The notes under the pieces: generated by a model
Told to the model about the DNA's origin: nothing
What the model saw: the letters and a program-made list of their open reading frames with translations, nothing else
Databases searched by the model: none
Assembly (NCBI GenBank): GCA_028532985.1
Contig: JANCIK010000011.1
Span: forward strand, 620,001 to 684,000
DNA length: 64,000 nt
Direction of reading: 5' to 3'
DNA from: Stropharia rugosoannulata
Taxonomy: Eukaryota; Basidiomycota; Agaricomycetes; Agaricales; Strophariaceae
Translations under genes and position numbers: made by a program
In this document: positions 31,424 to 43,600 of the stretch, piece by piece
Numbering within the stretch: position 1 is the stretch's first letter
Layout: each line of letters starts with the position of its first letter

Positions 31424-34105
31424 ATGGACAATAAATCGGTCCCTTACTTCATATCCAGTGAGTGCTATCAGATTTGGAGGAGTAGTCAAATGGAATCACA
31501 GAGGAATGACTGTGGATAGACAGGTCGGGGCTCATCATACCGCCTGCAAACCCAAAGCCCATCAAAGCACGAGCCCACAAGAAGCTGCCCCGCAGGCTCG
31601 TCTCTGCGCTGAAGAACTTCCTCGACCTGCCGTTGGACATAATGCACGAGGTTTGTGGCACGCGACATGCGCACGATAGCCGAGCTCACTTCTACGCAGA
31701 CATTCGCGTATCTGGAGCCCCTGGACCTGCTCAATCTGTCGCGTCTCTCCAAGGACTTTCGCGCTCTCTTTCTCTCTCGATCCACAATCTCAATATGGCG
31801 CAGTGTGCTGAAGAACGTGCCAAACCTTCCACCATGTCCCACAGATCTCTGCGAGCCGGAATATGCAAGCCTTATGTTCGAGAAGTTTTGTATGGTCAGT
31901 GGCTTGCTTACTCTCTTCCAAGCTGCTAACACAGATAAACAGGCCTGTGGGAGCAATCGTGGCACAATCGAGACGTACCCGAACGTACGCATGAGGTTTT
32001 GCGCTACGTGTGCAAAGACAAAGTGAGTTTGTTCTCGTTCCAATATCCATCCACTCATGGGCATCAAGTATCATTCGGGGATATGCCCTTCGTACGGAGC
32101 ATAGCGTAGAATCGGTGCGTCAAGCAGTAACAATTATTCCAGTTGCATCCATCGACTCTTTCCTGTTCGCGTATGGATATGGTACGTCTTACCTTGGATT
32201 GAACAGGCTTCGTTGTTGAGATGTTTCAGAAGGAATGGGGGGAGAATATTCTACTACTCAAAATGGACTGGGCTTCTCATACTTCAGACCAGAGCTAGAA
32301 CAAGCACTAGACGCTCTTGAAGACGGAAAAGATGAATTTATCGCACAACAACAAGCCGCGGCAACGCGCATGATGCAGGTAGGTCGCTACATGTCACTGA
32401 GAGTCACTACTCAATGATAGATATAGAAAGGACGAGCTATGGAGGTATACCAAGAGAATGCTGCAAACGAACGGGACACCAAGCTTGAAGACATTACCTC
32501 GCGACGCTACAAACGCATCAAAGAAGAAATGAAAGCTTTAGGCTGGAATACCGATTTATATTCCCCTGGATATGGGGACGAAGACGTACGCAAGTGGGAG
32601 GACTACCTTTTCCAGCCAAAGGAATTCACTATGCGGAGTAAGTTTTACTTTTGGTTTCCGGATAACTGTTGTTCTGATGCTTTTATAAAGGCTGGCAAAG
32701 CATACGTCCTAAACTTGCCGAAATATACGAGCGGACGAGGCGTACCCGGCTTATTGAAACCTTGATTAGGCGCGCATGGGGCGAATACGTATCTTTTCGC
32801 GAACGACAGTCGCTCGAAGTACGCAGGAGGCTGCCCCCCTGGGCCGATGTTTGCAAAATGGACTTCCTGACTGATTTTTGCGCGAAGCACTACGAACAAT
32901 GCGACGCGCAGGCGATGGAGGAGCTTATGCTCAGGATCATGAGCACGTCCGATGACTTTACAGCCCGCGTAGAGCATGAGCTTGCGCACCTTATAGCGCG
33001 CGTCGACCCGAGCCAGAAGTTCGTGTGCACTGGCGTCCCCAGTTTAGGCGACGAGCAGTCGTCCGAGGCTAAAAGCAAAGACAAAGGGAAGGCCAAGGCC
33101 AAGGCCGATCCGAGCAAAGAACACTCCGCCGGAGAGATACTCAACGGCGCCGCGAACATGTTCCTATGTCACTGCTCCTTATGCCTCCTTCGCCTCCCGG
33201 CCAGTGGGGGCGCCTTCGCGTTCCCGAATATTGTAAACCATGTCGTCGACAATGCGACCATTCACAGGATGTGGAGCCAGATACGGCCGCGGTCGTCCTT
33301 GGACGTTATTCATGCTGCCCGAAATGTCCTGTTAGCCCTTGGACTGTCGGAGGATGCTACCCTTGAAGAAGTCCATGCGCTGGGCAAATTTGTATGTGAG
33401 TGTGGGGACCACAAATTCGAAGGGCCGCTGTCGTATGATGATCTGGTAACGCCTTTTATTTCTTCGCGTTCAATGGAGGGGATTCTAAATTGGTGCTGCA
33501 GGTCACGCATGTTTATGATCAGCAATATTGGACGACGCAGATGATGAAGAGGGTGCACCCTTTATCGTATGTCGCATCCGCTTTTGGCCCGTGTCGTCTG
33601 CTGACTTGTCATCTGTCTCGTTGATATAGTTTGCATCTCGTGGAGGAGCTCGTCGTCGATGGCCACTCACTCGAGCGGCTAAAGGACCTTGTGCGCGTCG
33701 CCACTGACGCAGATCAGCCGGTACGCCTTAAACGCGACCACGGCAGCGACGAAGAGGAGAACGATGACGAGGAGGCGTGTTTCAGCGACTCTTCGGACGA
33801 GCCGATATGTGCCACCTCCGACATTCCGCACGGTACATACTGCAGGTATTGCTACAACCTCCAGCTGCAGAGACCCCTCTTCGTGCGCAACCAGGAGATG
33901 ATGGCGTATCATGTGAAGTATAGGTACGTTGTCCATTCTGCGTCTCCTGGTAGTAGTCTGGTCTGGGTTGATACCGGTTTCCTACTCTAGGCACGGCAAG
34001 GAGATCCAGCCCGATGACTTCGAAGAGATTGATGCGCTTATTGAGGAGTATGGCGAGGGAGACGACGAGGAGTCGTTTTTCAGTTTTCTTTTCCCCTTTC
34101 TATGA
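31424..34105 (+). CDS. F-box protein with cysteine zinc-ribbon, basidiomycete-expanded family
   Basis: Exons read: 31424-31457, 31520-31650, 31700-31894, 31943-32022, then an unresolved junction, 32230-32378, 32427-32637, 32691-33445, 33502-33566, 33630-33923 and 33991-34105. Seen: F-box LPLDIMHETFAYLEPLDLLNLSRLSKDFRALFLSR spliced across intron 2. Next comes VLKNVPNLPPCPTDLCEPEYASLMFEKFC and a Cys pair region ACGSN...MRFCATCAKTK, the usual companion zinc ribbon. A long helical region follows, with an acidic stretch near the C-terminus (DEEENDDEEACFSD) and a second Cys cluster (YCRYCYN). Role inferred from family: substrate adaptor of an SCF ubiquitin ligase; substrate unknown. Bases 32023-32229 contain candidate small exons (32069-32114, 32143-32181), but no combination keeps the frame. 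Either my model is wrong there or the gene carries a frameshift. Confidence 0.72.
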
Positions 34106-34853
34106 TCGCTTAGTTGACATTGCATTGGCTCAAGCTCGAGTATGACTCGGTTGAGATGCACACCGTTTCCCCGGATTTCCCCAGATACAATGCATAATTG
34201 TCTAAATAAGTTATAGCTTCTGATTAATAATGGAATTGGTTCTCCGTCAGCTTCTCTCCCAAGCGGTTTTTTGATTATATGGAAATAGGCGCAACGTTCC
34301 TCTCTCCAATTGCTATACATAGCCCGTTTTTATTCGTCATTCCGCTTACAGACCAGTTGTTGAAACGTTCACACACTGATGTGCCATATTCACCAATGGT
34401 GCTGGGCGCATCTTCTTGTGTATAGTATATGCTGAAGACAAGGACCATCGAAGTACTGAAAGCTACAAAAGGCGCCGAGAAGCAGGTAAATGATTCTTCT
34501 TACTATGCTATTCAATTATACCCCCGAGCTCAAGTGGATATATGCTAGGAAATCATAATGATGACCTATGCTTGGGAAGGCGTTAGTCTCTGGGCTTCCC
34601 TGTCAAGCGCTCCATGTGATTGTGCACGTCATGCGCCTTTATCTTTTCCGCTCAGGCTCAGCACATCCCAGGCTGAATGATGGAAACTGTACCCGACTTC
34701 TGAAGAATGGTTACTAAGAATGTGCTTTCAGATTAGATACATTCTCATGCATCTATGCACCAGGATATATATTCAGGCGCAGCGCTGCAATGGGGCCTTT
34801 CTCAGTGACATTCCCGCTATCTTCAATTCCAATTCTGACCTTCACTAATCAAC
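34106..34853. other. Intergenic between F-box gene and aldehyde dehydrogenase 1
   Basis: No reading frame of note. The right half is the promoter of the dehydrogenase, with a TATA-like element at about 34764-34772. Confidence 0.45.
34764..34772 (+). promoter_or_regulatory. Candidate TATA box of aldehyde dehydrogenase 1
   Basis: GATATATAT lies about 85 bp upstream of the start codon at 34854, a plausible spacing for a basidiomycete core promoter. Assigned by position and composition only. Confidence 0.35.
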
Positions 34854-37068
34854 ATGGCGGCGACGTATACGCACAAGTTCGACACGCCCGTGTATAAGGG
34901 CGAGGTCACTGTCAAGACTGAGTTGGTTGCGATATATTGGTAGCCTGCATGTGCTGTGCTTAACAGGAACGTTGTAGACTATTTATTGGGAATAACTGGG
35001 TCAAGCCGGTCGAGGGGAAGACGGTCAAGTGAGTTCATTCCGGGCTTGCTCTATTCTTCATTCCCTGATCTGATCTCGTACTACTTTCAGTGTGATCAAC
35101 CCCGGTACAATGTCGCCTGTACTGCTTGTTGTTCAGAAGACTCACGGTAACTTTGTGTTACAGCAACGGGAAAGGTCATCACAGCTGTCTCCATTGGCAC
35201 GGGCGATGATATCGAGCGCGCGGTGCAAGCTGCGGAGCAGGCGTACAAGACGAGTTGGGGGCTGCGCTGTTCTGGCCGCGAGCGCGGAAAGCTGCTCTCC
35301 AAACTCGCAGACTTGATGGAGCGCGACATTGATGCACTGACGGCGCTCGAGTCGCTGGATGTCGGTATGCTCGCTGTGCAGTTAAGACGTCAGTCAAACA
35401 CTGATATATGTTTAACCCTACAGGCAAGGTGTTCGGTATTACGAAGTATGGCGAAATACCTGCTGCCATAAGTACGATAAGGTACTATGCTGGGTGGGCG
35501 GATAAGATCCAGGGGAAGACCATTGAGGTAAATTAAGCTTAAGCGCCCGTTCATACATTCTGAGCCGATGATAATGTTCATATTAATTTTAGACTACGGA
35601 AAACAAGTTCACTTACACCAGGCATGAGCCATTCGGCGTTGTGGTAAGCTCACGACGGTACCAAAGCTATTGTGTATAATTGAATCGTTATCTGCGCTAC
35701 AGGGCCAAATCGTACCATGGAATTTTCCCTTGGTAATTATAGAGATTGCTTTTAAAATTGCGTATCTTCTTACAAGTAACTCTAAAGCTCATGGTATCTT
35801 GGAAAATTGGTCCGGCACTTGCGACTGGAAACACTATCGTGCTGAAGCCATCCGAGATGACGCCTTTGACTGCGCTCAAACTCGCTGACCTCATCGTTGA
35901 GGCCGGATTCCCTCCAGGCGTCGTCAATATCGTGAATGGATACGGTACGCAACTATTCTATAGAATGTCAAAGCAGGATGTAGAACTTACAAAATTTACC
36001 GGTGCCTTAGGTCCTGAAGCCGGTCAAGCTATATCCGAGCACCCCCGGATTCGCAAGGTGGCGTTCACTGGGAGTACCCTTGTAGGAAGGAAGGTATTGA
36101 AGGCGTCTGCGGAGACGAACTTGAAGGTCGTGACTCTCGAGCTTGGTGGCAAAAGCCCATCCATCATCTTCGACGACGCGGACATCGAGAAGACAGTGAG
36201 ATGGGTGTCTTACGGGATTTTGTGAGTGGCAAGTTGATCCGTCAGGCCGTGTTTTGAATATCCGTTTGTCTGATTGTAGTGGAAACATGGGTTTGTTCTC
36301 AAATATATCTGCTCTGTAGCCTGCCCACTAAAATGCTTTCAATATGCAATTATAGGTCAAGCGTGCACTGCGGGGTCTCGTATATTTATTCAAGAAGGGA
36401 TATACGACGCTTTCGTGGAGAAGTTTGTCGCAGCCACCAAGAAATTGTCTGAGAATATTGGAGACCCATTTGCTGAGGGCACTATGCACGGTCCCCAAGT
36501 TTCTCAAACTCAATTCGAGGTATGTATATTGCCTGTTGATGCCCTCACTAAAACACTCATTTTTTATGAAGCGCGTTATGGGCTACATCGAATCCGGCAA
36601 ATCAGACGGCGCTGAGATCATCCTCGGCGGCGAGAAACACGGTGACGAAGGCTACTTTATTAAACCCACCATCATGACAAACGTTCACCACGGCATGAAG
36701 ATGATACAAGAGGAGATATTCGGCCCCGTATGCACGCTTATCAAATTCAAGACGGAAGAAGAAGTAATAGAGCAGGGAAACAACACGGTTTATGGACTTG
36801 CATGCCACATCTTCACCGAGAACCTCAACCGCGCGATACGCGTGTCAAACGCACTTGAAACTGGGAGTGCATGGGTCAACATCGCGCAGGTTACTGACAC
36901 AGCCGTACCGTTCGGTGGCTACAAGTATTCTGGAATCGGAAGAGAGTTGGGCGAATATGCTCTTTCTACGTGCGTATAATTAGACAACTGGCGTCTTCCG
37001 AAAAACGGACTGATTCTTTCCATAGCTACACACAGGTGAAGGGTGTCCATATCAACATGGGGCCATGA
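34854..37068 (+). CDS. NAD(P)+-dependent aldehyde dehydrogenase, copy 1 (ALDH superfamily)
   Basis: Thirteen exons: 34854-34921, 34978-35028, 35091-35104, 35164-35364, 35424-35527, 35593-35643, 35703-35732, 35788-35944, 36011-36221, 36280-36290, 36356-36519, 36572-36969 and 37026-37068. They sum to 1503 nt, 500 aa, the normal ALDH length. Seen: VPWNFPL (cofactor/oxyanion region), [20 protein letters not shown], the catalytic Glu in LELGGKSP, the catalytic Cys in [16 protein letters not shown] and the C-terminal [14 protein letters not shown]. It contains an 11-nt micro-exon (36280-36290) encoding GNM just before the active-site Cys. There is no obvious mitochondrial leader, so it is probably cytosolic. 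Reaction: oxidation of aldehydes to acids; substrate not inferable. It sits in the loop of the inverted duplication. Confidence 0.93.
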
Positions 37069-37494
37069 GCGTGGGCTGCCAAAGTCGATGTGGTCGTGTT
37101 TATGTCTTCCCAACGAATCTGTTGCCCGTACAAATTGTTTGCGATTTACATTGTATGACTTCAACTAGCTCATTTCAAAAAGTTCTATTATTGAATCGAC
37201 TTGCGGCGGCTGCAAACAAGCTCCAAAGGTAGAGTACATTGAGAACAGTATAACAATTGAAGTGAGTTCGTGTCGTGAGCATATGAATGTGTCGCTTTAT
37301 CTTAAACCTTTGTAGGAGAGATTTCTAATACCCGTTTTCGTGTCAATTGGGTAGGTATTTTACTTTATCTTTACGTTCTTCAAGTTAGCATTTGTAGAAA
37401 GTACAAAAGGAGCATATACTACACACTCCACCTGCGGAAAGTCATCAAAATACAGATGCATTCAAATCGACAAGTCAGTGGTACTAATAGTGGG
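37069..37494. other. Intergenic: 3' flank of aldehyde dehydrogenase 1 to right arm
   Basis: AT-rich, with no gene recognised. Homology with the left arm begins at about 37495 and becomes near-perfect from about 37550. Confidence 0.4.
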
Positions 37495-40255
37495 GCCAAC
37501 TTTGGCTTAGAAGCAGAGAGATTTGAGGTGTACGGGGTCCTTGTAGTGTAACGTCGCCGAGATGACTATTCGGCACGAGCTGCCGCAGGATGCTTACTTG
37601 TTGTTCGTCGCGGCATATCAGTGACCACAAGCGTCACACGATCACAGGACCCACAAGTTTGCGTCTATTTGGCGGCAGCGGCGCCCGACTTGGCTACTCT
37701 TCTTCCATACCAAGGCATGTAAGTTCGCTCTCTTCATTCTTGCAGCATAAATGAGAACTTAGGATGAGTGACGTGGTGTTTTGACTAAGTACCGTCCTGT
37801 CACTTGCAGAAGGCCCGGGTAAAAATATTAAATAAGCTTTTCCCGCGTTTGTGACACCCGAGCGCGAAGGCGAGGCACAGCTAACGGCACGCGCCACGAG
37901 GAGCATGCCGCAGCCTGCTGCCTCTTGGGCGTGATGCATTGCAGGTGACCGGTGACCTCTACGGTCATAGAAGCAGTTAATTAATCGATAATCAATCAAG
38001 GCATCTCTGCCGTGGGATAAAAGTGCCCATTACAAAACTATACCTACTGGTTCGCTTATATAAGGAGACCATTGTGTTATTTTGAGTCTTCCTGACCGAT
38101 TCCTATATCTAGCTTGACGACAGCTTGAACCTTACTGAATTCTAGACCCTGAGTTTGTATTATAAGAATTTCTTTTTCTGGACAGGCGGTGTCTTCATAG
38201 AGCGTATATAGGTATTCTCACTTGATGGCTCTGTGCGGTGGATCAGCTACAGCATCCCCTTCTCTTTTGCCAGTGCTCCAGCTAGTAGACATAGCGAGGA
38301 GTCTGTTCTCTAGCCCTCGAGTATATACAGAATCTATGTCAGTATATAGGCTTAAATATACGCCTCATTTTCAAGCGACCCATGTATCCATTGCTCCCGG
38401 GTGTATTGAACAGTGGGGCCAAGTTCCAACGACCTTTCTACCTGTATGCCGTACTTCCATTTGATGCAAGTGCTGCGTAGTAGATGCCACTCGATAGTGG
38501 AATATTGCCCAGCTGAACGCTCTTCCCCTACTCTTTTTTTTGTTGCCAAACCTCCTGAAGAAATCGGTTTAACGATACTTATCGACCGCATCTCTCTGTA
38601 AATGCTGCTCAGAGACCTATCACGGAGGACAGACGAGACCATGGACACATATGTACTCAATGGATATCCCAAAACTAGACAGGCCCGCGAGTTTTAAAAT
38701 AGCAAGCTATGCTTTCTCTATTATCTGGGCAAAGTCATACTGGCCACAACTTTCGAGAAGTTGAGACGCATAGGCAGCTGTTTGACAGGGAGTGGCCACT
38801 TCAGAGTCCTCTGAAATAAAATGGGGAGGGAGGGGGAGGAGAAACTCAAATCCCCCCGCCCTTCCATCCACAAGGCCTCGCAGTACATAGTCCGCCAATG
38901 TCCCGCCCCACCCTGTCCCACCTCACCCCCGCCGAGCTATTTGCTGCACTCTACATCACGGAGAATATATCCGGTATTACGGCAATCAGCACTGATGAAG
39001 TACAAGAAAACACGGTGACCCGTGGTAATGGATCAGCTGCTACTTCTTATTCTAATACTCTCATCATCACCAATAGCCCGTACGACAGACGCTTCCTCAC
39101 GGTGAGGGCTCTAGCCTCTCCGCCACTGAAAGGGCTACCCGTACATTGCTAAACACCCTACCAGCACAAGTACTCGCCGCGAGGTCACGAATCGGACAAA
39201 CGGCCACCATGTCCTTATTCGAACCATTTTAAACCCCGAGAATGGACGCTGTGAAGGCATATTATCACGCTTAACGACTAGCGTTGATGACCTCAACGAA
39301 GATGCGAGGTGGCAACAGGCTTTCGAGCTCGCGCAGAACAGTCTGTTGCTGGAGGTAACATTGCTCCCATCCGTATTTTCAAACGACGAACAATACGGGA
39401 TTGGGAACACAGTACAATTTGTTTTGTCGTTCACCGATCTAATTATTGCGGTTGTCAAATTCAATCCAATACGGGACATTGAAATGGTTCTGCCTGCTCT
39501 CCAAGGGCACGCAAGGCTTACACATCTGGCCGTGCTTATTGGTGACCGATCACCGATCTGGACACCGAGCCATGAAGACAGAAGGCGTCTCAGCAATGCT
39601 TTATCCACAGGATTAGAGGGTCTCGCCCACCTACAGTATCTGGTGATTGACCCATGGTTGTACGACATAAGCAACCAAGTCCGTGAAACGATATTAGGCA
39701 TGGCGAACCTGCAGGCTCCAGCCAACACAGAGCTCCCGGTTGTAGAAAATTGTGAGCAGGAGGTACTGCGGTACTTCCGCTCAACACTCTGAACTTGAAC
39801 CCTCACCCCAATCACCATTCAATGCTTTCGCTGTTAGATTATGCTTTGCAACTGCTGATCTTCCGCTTTCGACAAATCTACTTTCCAAATACACTTCCCC
39901 GCCGCTTTGTATATTCGCTCTCATTAAGCATTACTCCGACTCCACCTGCATCACCAATTTGTTTTCATCAGTTTATGCACAGCAATTGCTCTCGACGATT
40001 TCAACAACACGGATTCCAATATCGTATGGCACCATTATTACTACGCACACCTTGCTCACGACCAAGGCCTCGAGAAGCTTGTCATGGGCCACAAATTACG
40101 ACTAGATGATTGATTAGTATTCCATCTCATCGCTCCAACATCACTCTTATAGTATCAGTATTAAATAGCATTCTTAGAACTAGTGACATGTATGCACAAG
40201 GAAGATGACAACCAATTTAAATTTAGTACGGCCTTTGAAGCGGGTCGTTGCCAGA
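37495..40255. repeat. Right arm of the large inverted duplication (uninterrupted)
   Basis: Reverse complement of 23893-26504 plus 30820-30985. It contains the empty hAT target ATTTGGCG (reverse complement of CGCCAAAT) at 37667-37674. The shared gene is disrupted here by two single-base deletions. Relative to the left arm, the outer end lacks a block of about 20 bases near 40210. Confidence 0.9.
38898..39792 (+). pseudogene. Broken right-arm copy of the 298-codon hypothetical gene
   Basis: Starts with the same ATG context as the left-arm gene and matches it almost base for base. One G is missing in the GTGAGGG run at about 39103-39109. One C is missing at about 39178, where the left arm reads CTCGCCCGCG and this copy reads CTCGCCGCG. 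Together the deletions shift the frame, end the first part after 84 codons and leave the rest as a separate 148-codon frame (39346-39792). The C-terminal half is otherwise open to the same stop. Confidence 0.8.
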
Positions 40256-40583
40256 GTTAATTTCAACAAAAGGAAGAGTGAAATGAACTTCGTTCGTGAA
40301 GAATAGTGTGAGAATGAAGAACAAATTGCATCGGCGTCTTCGAGATGTTTCGAGGAGCAGTAAATTAACAGAACTGATATTAAAACAGAATAAATAACGC
40401 CGGAGCTTTTGTTTGGCAGGTGCAATTGTCGAACCGTTCACTAACAACATACTCCTGTGATACTCTGAGGAGACAAAATAAATATGAAAGCCAACAAACA
40501 CGGTTGAGAACCTTTATAATAATAGTCATGATTTCCTGTATATACAGTGTACAATTACAATTGTCTGCTATCACTCAAATTCC
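40256..40583. other. Intergenic: right arm to Ubp14 3' end
   Basis: AT-rich, with no gene seen. It holds the 3' flank of the minus-strand deubiquitinase gene. Confidence 0.4.
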
Positions 40584-43500
40584 TCAAGCCCTGACGAAAA
40601 AGTACAAATAAGCCAACTTTTTCAGCTCTCTGACGCTTTCATCGTCCGCTTTGACGACCTTCTCATCGTTGAAGAGCACCCACTGGTCACCCTTCTTGAT
40701 ATGCGCAACATAGTGTCCTGAGTGGACCGACGGGCCCTTGTGGGAGACAAATGCCAGCAGCTTGTACTGCGCAGGTACTTCCTTCAGCCCAGGTATCACA
40801 GCCGGCTGTGCAGGGCCCTTCGCCTCCGCATCACTCCCGTCGTCATCCGGGTGGCTAAAGAGCCACTCCACCGCGCGCTCCGGATTACCCGACTACACAA
40901 GTAAAATCAGCCACCTATATAAACAAGCACCACCGAGACGAGCGTACAGTTTCGCGCAACGCCTTCTTCGCCTGCGCAGGTGTGAATCCCATGTCGATAA
41001 AACTGGCGACCTGTGCAGGGTCAGGCTCTGCTGCGCCGGTGGCGGCGCTGGCCGTGATTGGGTCATCGATGTCTAGAAATTGACAATTTATCAGAAATGG
41101 AAGGGAGAGCTATGGGTTGATGGACGTACCAGGATCCTCCATGTGCGCAAAGAGCCATTCCATTGCCGTTGTAGCGTCGCTGTTACCTGTCGCTAGCAAG
41201 GCTTTCTGACAACGAACAGTAGGGAATCCCATTCCCTCCAATTCGGCCATGGCCGCCTCGTTAAACTGAGGCTGACTAGGTGCAGGGGAAGCTGCTTCAA
41301 ATTCACATGAGGTTCAGCAATTGTAGAAAACATCGACTCGCCTAGTTCAACCTCTCCTTCCTGGATCCCGTTCCCGAGATGATCTCCAGTAAATACAAGC
41401 TCGTCATTACCAGGTAAAACAACGGGAATATCTAAAGAAAGATAGTCAGAGAAAACATCTTTCAAACGAGATTAGCGGAGCTCACCAAGTTTAGAAGGCA
41501 CCCAATTAAAAAGCTGGAATTTCTTAGCATGTACTACGAGTACCTCCGGGAGCGTGGCAAATTTGGTCGATCTATTATAGAAAAGTTCAGAGGACAGTCG
41601 GGAACAGGGGGTGCTGCGATTACATACTTCACGGCGTGGACGTTGGTGCCACAAGATGGGCATGCGTATGCGAGGGCTTCGTCCCCTAGTAGGTTCTGAA
41701 TGCAGTTAGTTAACTTGACGTCCTCGTATAAAGTCTTCCCATCAGCATCTTTTCCTTTCTCTGCGGCGGGGACTGCAACAGAGACGACATCCATAGCATC
41801 CGTGCGGTAGCTAACTTTGCGGCACGACGTGCATTGCAGACGTTGCTCCATGCCGTACGAAAATATGGTAGTGGGATCTGCGGGGAACGTTAGATTGAAC
41901 AGTACAAAAGAAATGCAACACTACTTCAACTCACCTTCCTCACTGCGCTCCTTATACTTCTGCCCGTCCCTTCTGATCACTGTGATCAGGTGAGTGAAAA
42001 ATTCTTCCGCATCCTGTTGGCGCATGGTGGCGAATTCCGCATGACCCTTTCCAACGAGCGCCTTAAAATCAGTTGGCCTGATTCCAGTTTGAAATACGGG
42101 TGTCGGGGAGGCGTGCTGCAGGGTCTCCGGAGGTGGGGCAGTGCTGGCATCTGCTGAATGTGCCGGGTGCGAGTAACGACCGCTCAGCAGTCCGTCTGCG
42201 ATTTTGTGCATCTGGCATTCGACACACTCCGCAGGGAGCGGGTTGGTGCATGTCGATAAATGGGAAGTGGCAATTGGTGCTTGGAGGTACCGTTGTTGGA
42301 ACTTAGGGAGAGAAAATAGGGTTTGCAGGACTGAAGCCATGTAGCAGCTATTTCCGAGGTTGGCGAGCCCCGTCAAACCGGGCCCGAAAACTGGCTCAAG
42401 CGCCTTCCCATCGTCCCCAGTGAGCGAAAAGTCGTATTTTAGATTTTGTTCAATTTCCTGTAGGGTTTAATTAGCACATGTCGCAATCAACGATGGAAAA
42501 CCAACCAGTTCTGTCATGCTCTTTTCCGTCTTGCTCAACGTCTGAACATTTATTCCAAATGTGGCGAGGTGCTTTGCGAGCTCGGGATCCTCCTTTGCGT
42601 CGTCGCAGATATAGCAGAAGGTGTCTATAGCGGTCAGTCAGTGAGCTATACCCAGCAATTCTAACAACACACCAGCATTGCCCTCGGGAGTGATGGTACC
42701 CAAATTTACGCTAACAGCATGTCTGGTATCGGTGAAGTGTTGTACCCCATGGCCATTACCACCCGTTCCGCCAAACTGTTGCCTACCGCACCCCAATGAA
42801 CCGCAGACGAGGCAGAGCCAGAGATTCTCTTTCAGATCACAGGAATCGCATGTCGCAAGGCCTGTAATAACGTCAGCAACACCATTTACGCAAAGAAAAG
42901 TATTAAAACGCTTACCCGACTGTGCGATGTGACCCCTAGCAAATTGTTCCAGCATCAAGGTGTGTTCGCATGGTGTGATTTCTGCCTCCCATGCCTTGAC
43001 CTCCGACTGCCGTGCAGAGGATAGCGATTGCATAACACTGTCGACTAGTGATTTAATCTAGGATATATCAGCCACCGATCCTGTAATCTCTGTATTGTGC
43101 CCTCACCTTCGGGGTCGCTTGAAGCTCATGGCCTCGTTCAGGATCGCAGATCCAGCATTTGGGGGTGGTGTAGTGCTCGTATTTGTCCTCTTCGCGCTCC
43201 TCGACAATCGCTAGCTTCGTCATTTTAGCCGGCGGCTCGTCGTATTCTGCCTACATAACGATCAGTAGGAGAAGAGCAGACCGCGCAGACACATACCCGC
43301 TGCGGCGAGCTCCTCGCCTTTGGGTGCCTCTTCACATTGATGGTGAACTTGTGTCCTGTCCGTTGCGCGTGGTTGTGTGCATGGCGCCTTCCCTGACTCA
43401 GGCAGCCGCCATTGAAGCAGGACATGCACACTTCGATGCCATCAGCAGAGTCCTTGTGTCGGTTCGAATCAGCAAGCTTGAAGGCACCCGCATTCGCTAA

Positions 43501-43600
43501 CCTGGTTGTCAAAACATTGGGTACATTCCTCCCTGTGGACGCTTTGCGAGAGCCTTGGTGCAGAGAGGTTTTCGAACTGAGAAATATGAGAGCAAGACAT
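40584..43600 (-). CDS. UBP14: Ubiquitin carboxyl-terminal hydrolase, Ubp14/USP5 (isopeptidase T) type
   Basis: Thirteen exons (43502-43600, 43297-43452, 43107-43250, 42916-43057, 42673-42861, 42506-42624, 41935-42457, 41628-41877, 41486-41571, 41342-41431, 41130-41291, 40948-41072, 40584-40892) sum to 2394 nt, 797 aa. Seen in order: an N-terminal Cys/His-rich variant ZnF-UBP (ECTQCFDNQ...CMSCF), then a canonical ZnF-UBP (TPCEHT...CDSCDLKENLWLCLVCGSLGCGR...HFTDTRHAVSVNL). The Cys box follows (TGLANLGNSCYMASVLQ), then QQDAEEFF, and two UBA domains (MAELEGMGFPTVRCQKALL and VASFIDMGFTPAQAKKAL) inserted before the His box HSGHYVAHIKKGDQWVLFND. Family role: disassembly of unanchored polyubiquitin chains to keep the proteasome supplied with ubiquitin. 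The intron between 41342 and 41291 appears to use a GC donor (GCGAGT). The gene is intact. Confidence 0.95.

Noticed and set aside
23893..40255. The inverted arms as the terminal repeats of one giant transposon
   Set aside because: No target duplication or defined termini at the outer edges, and the loop holds ordinary host genes with introns.
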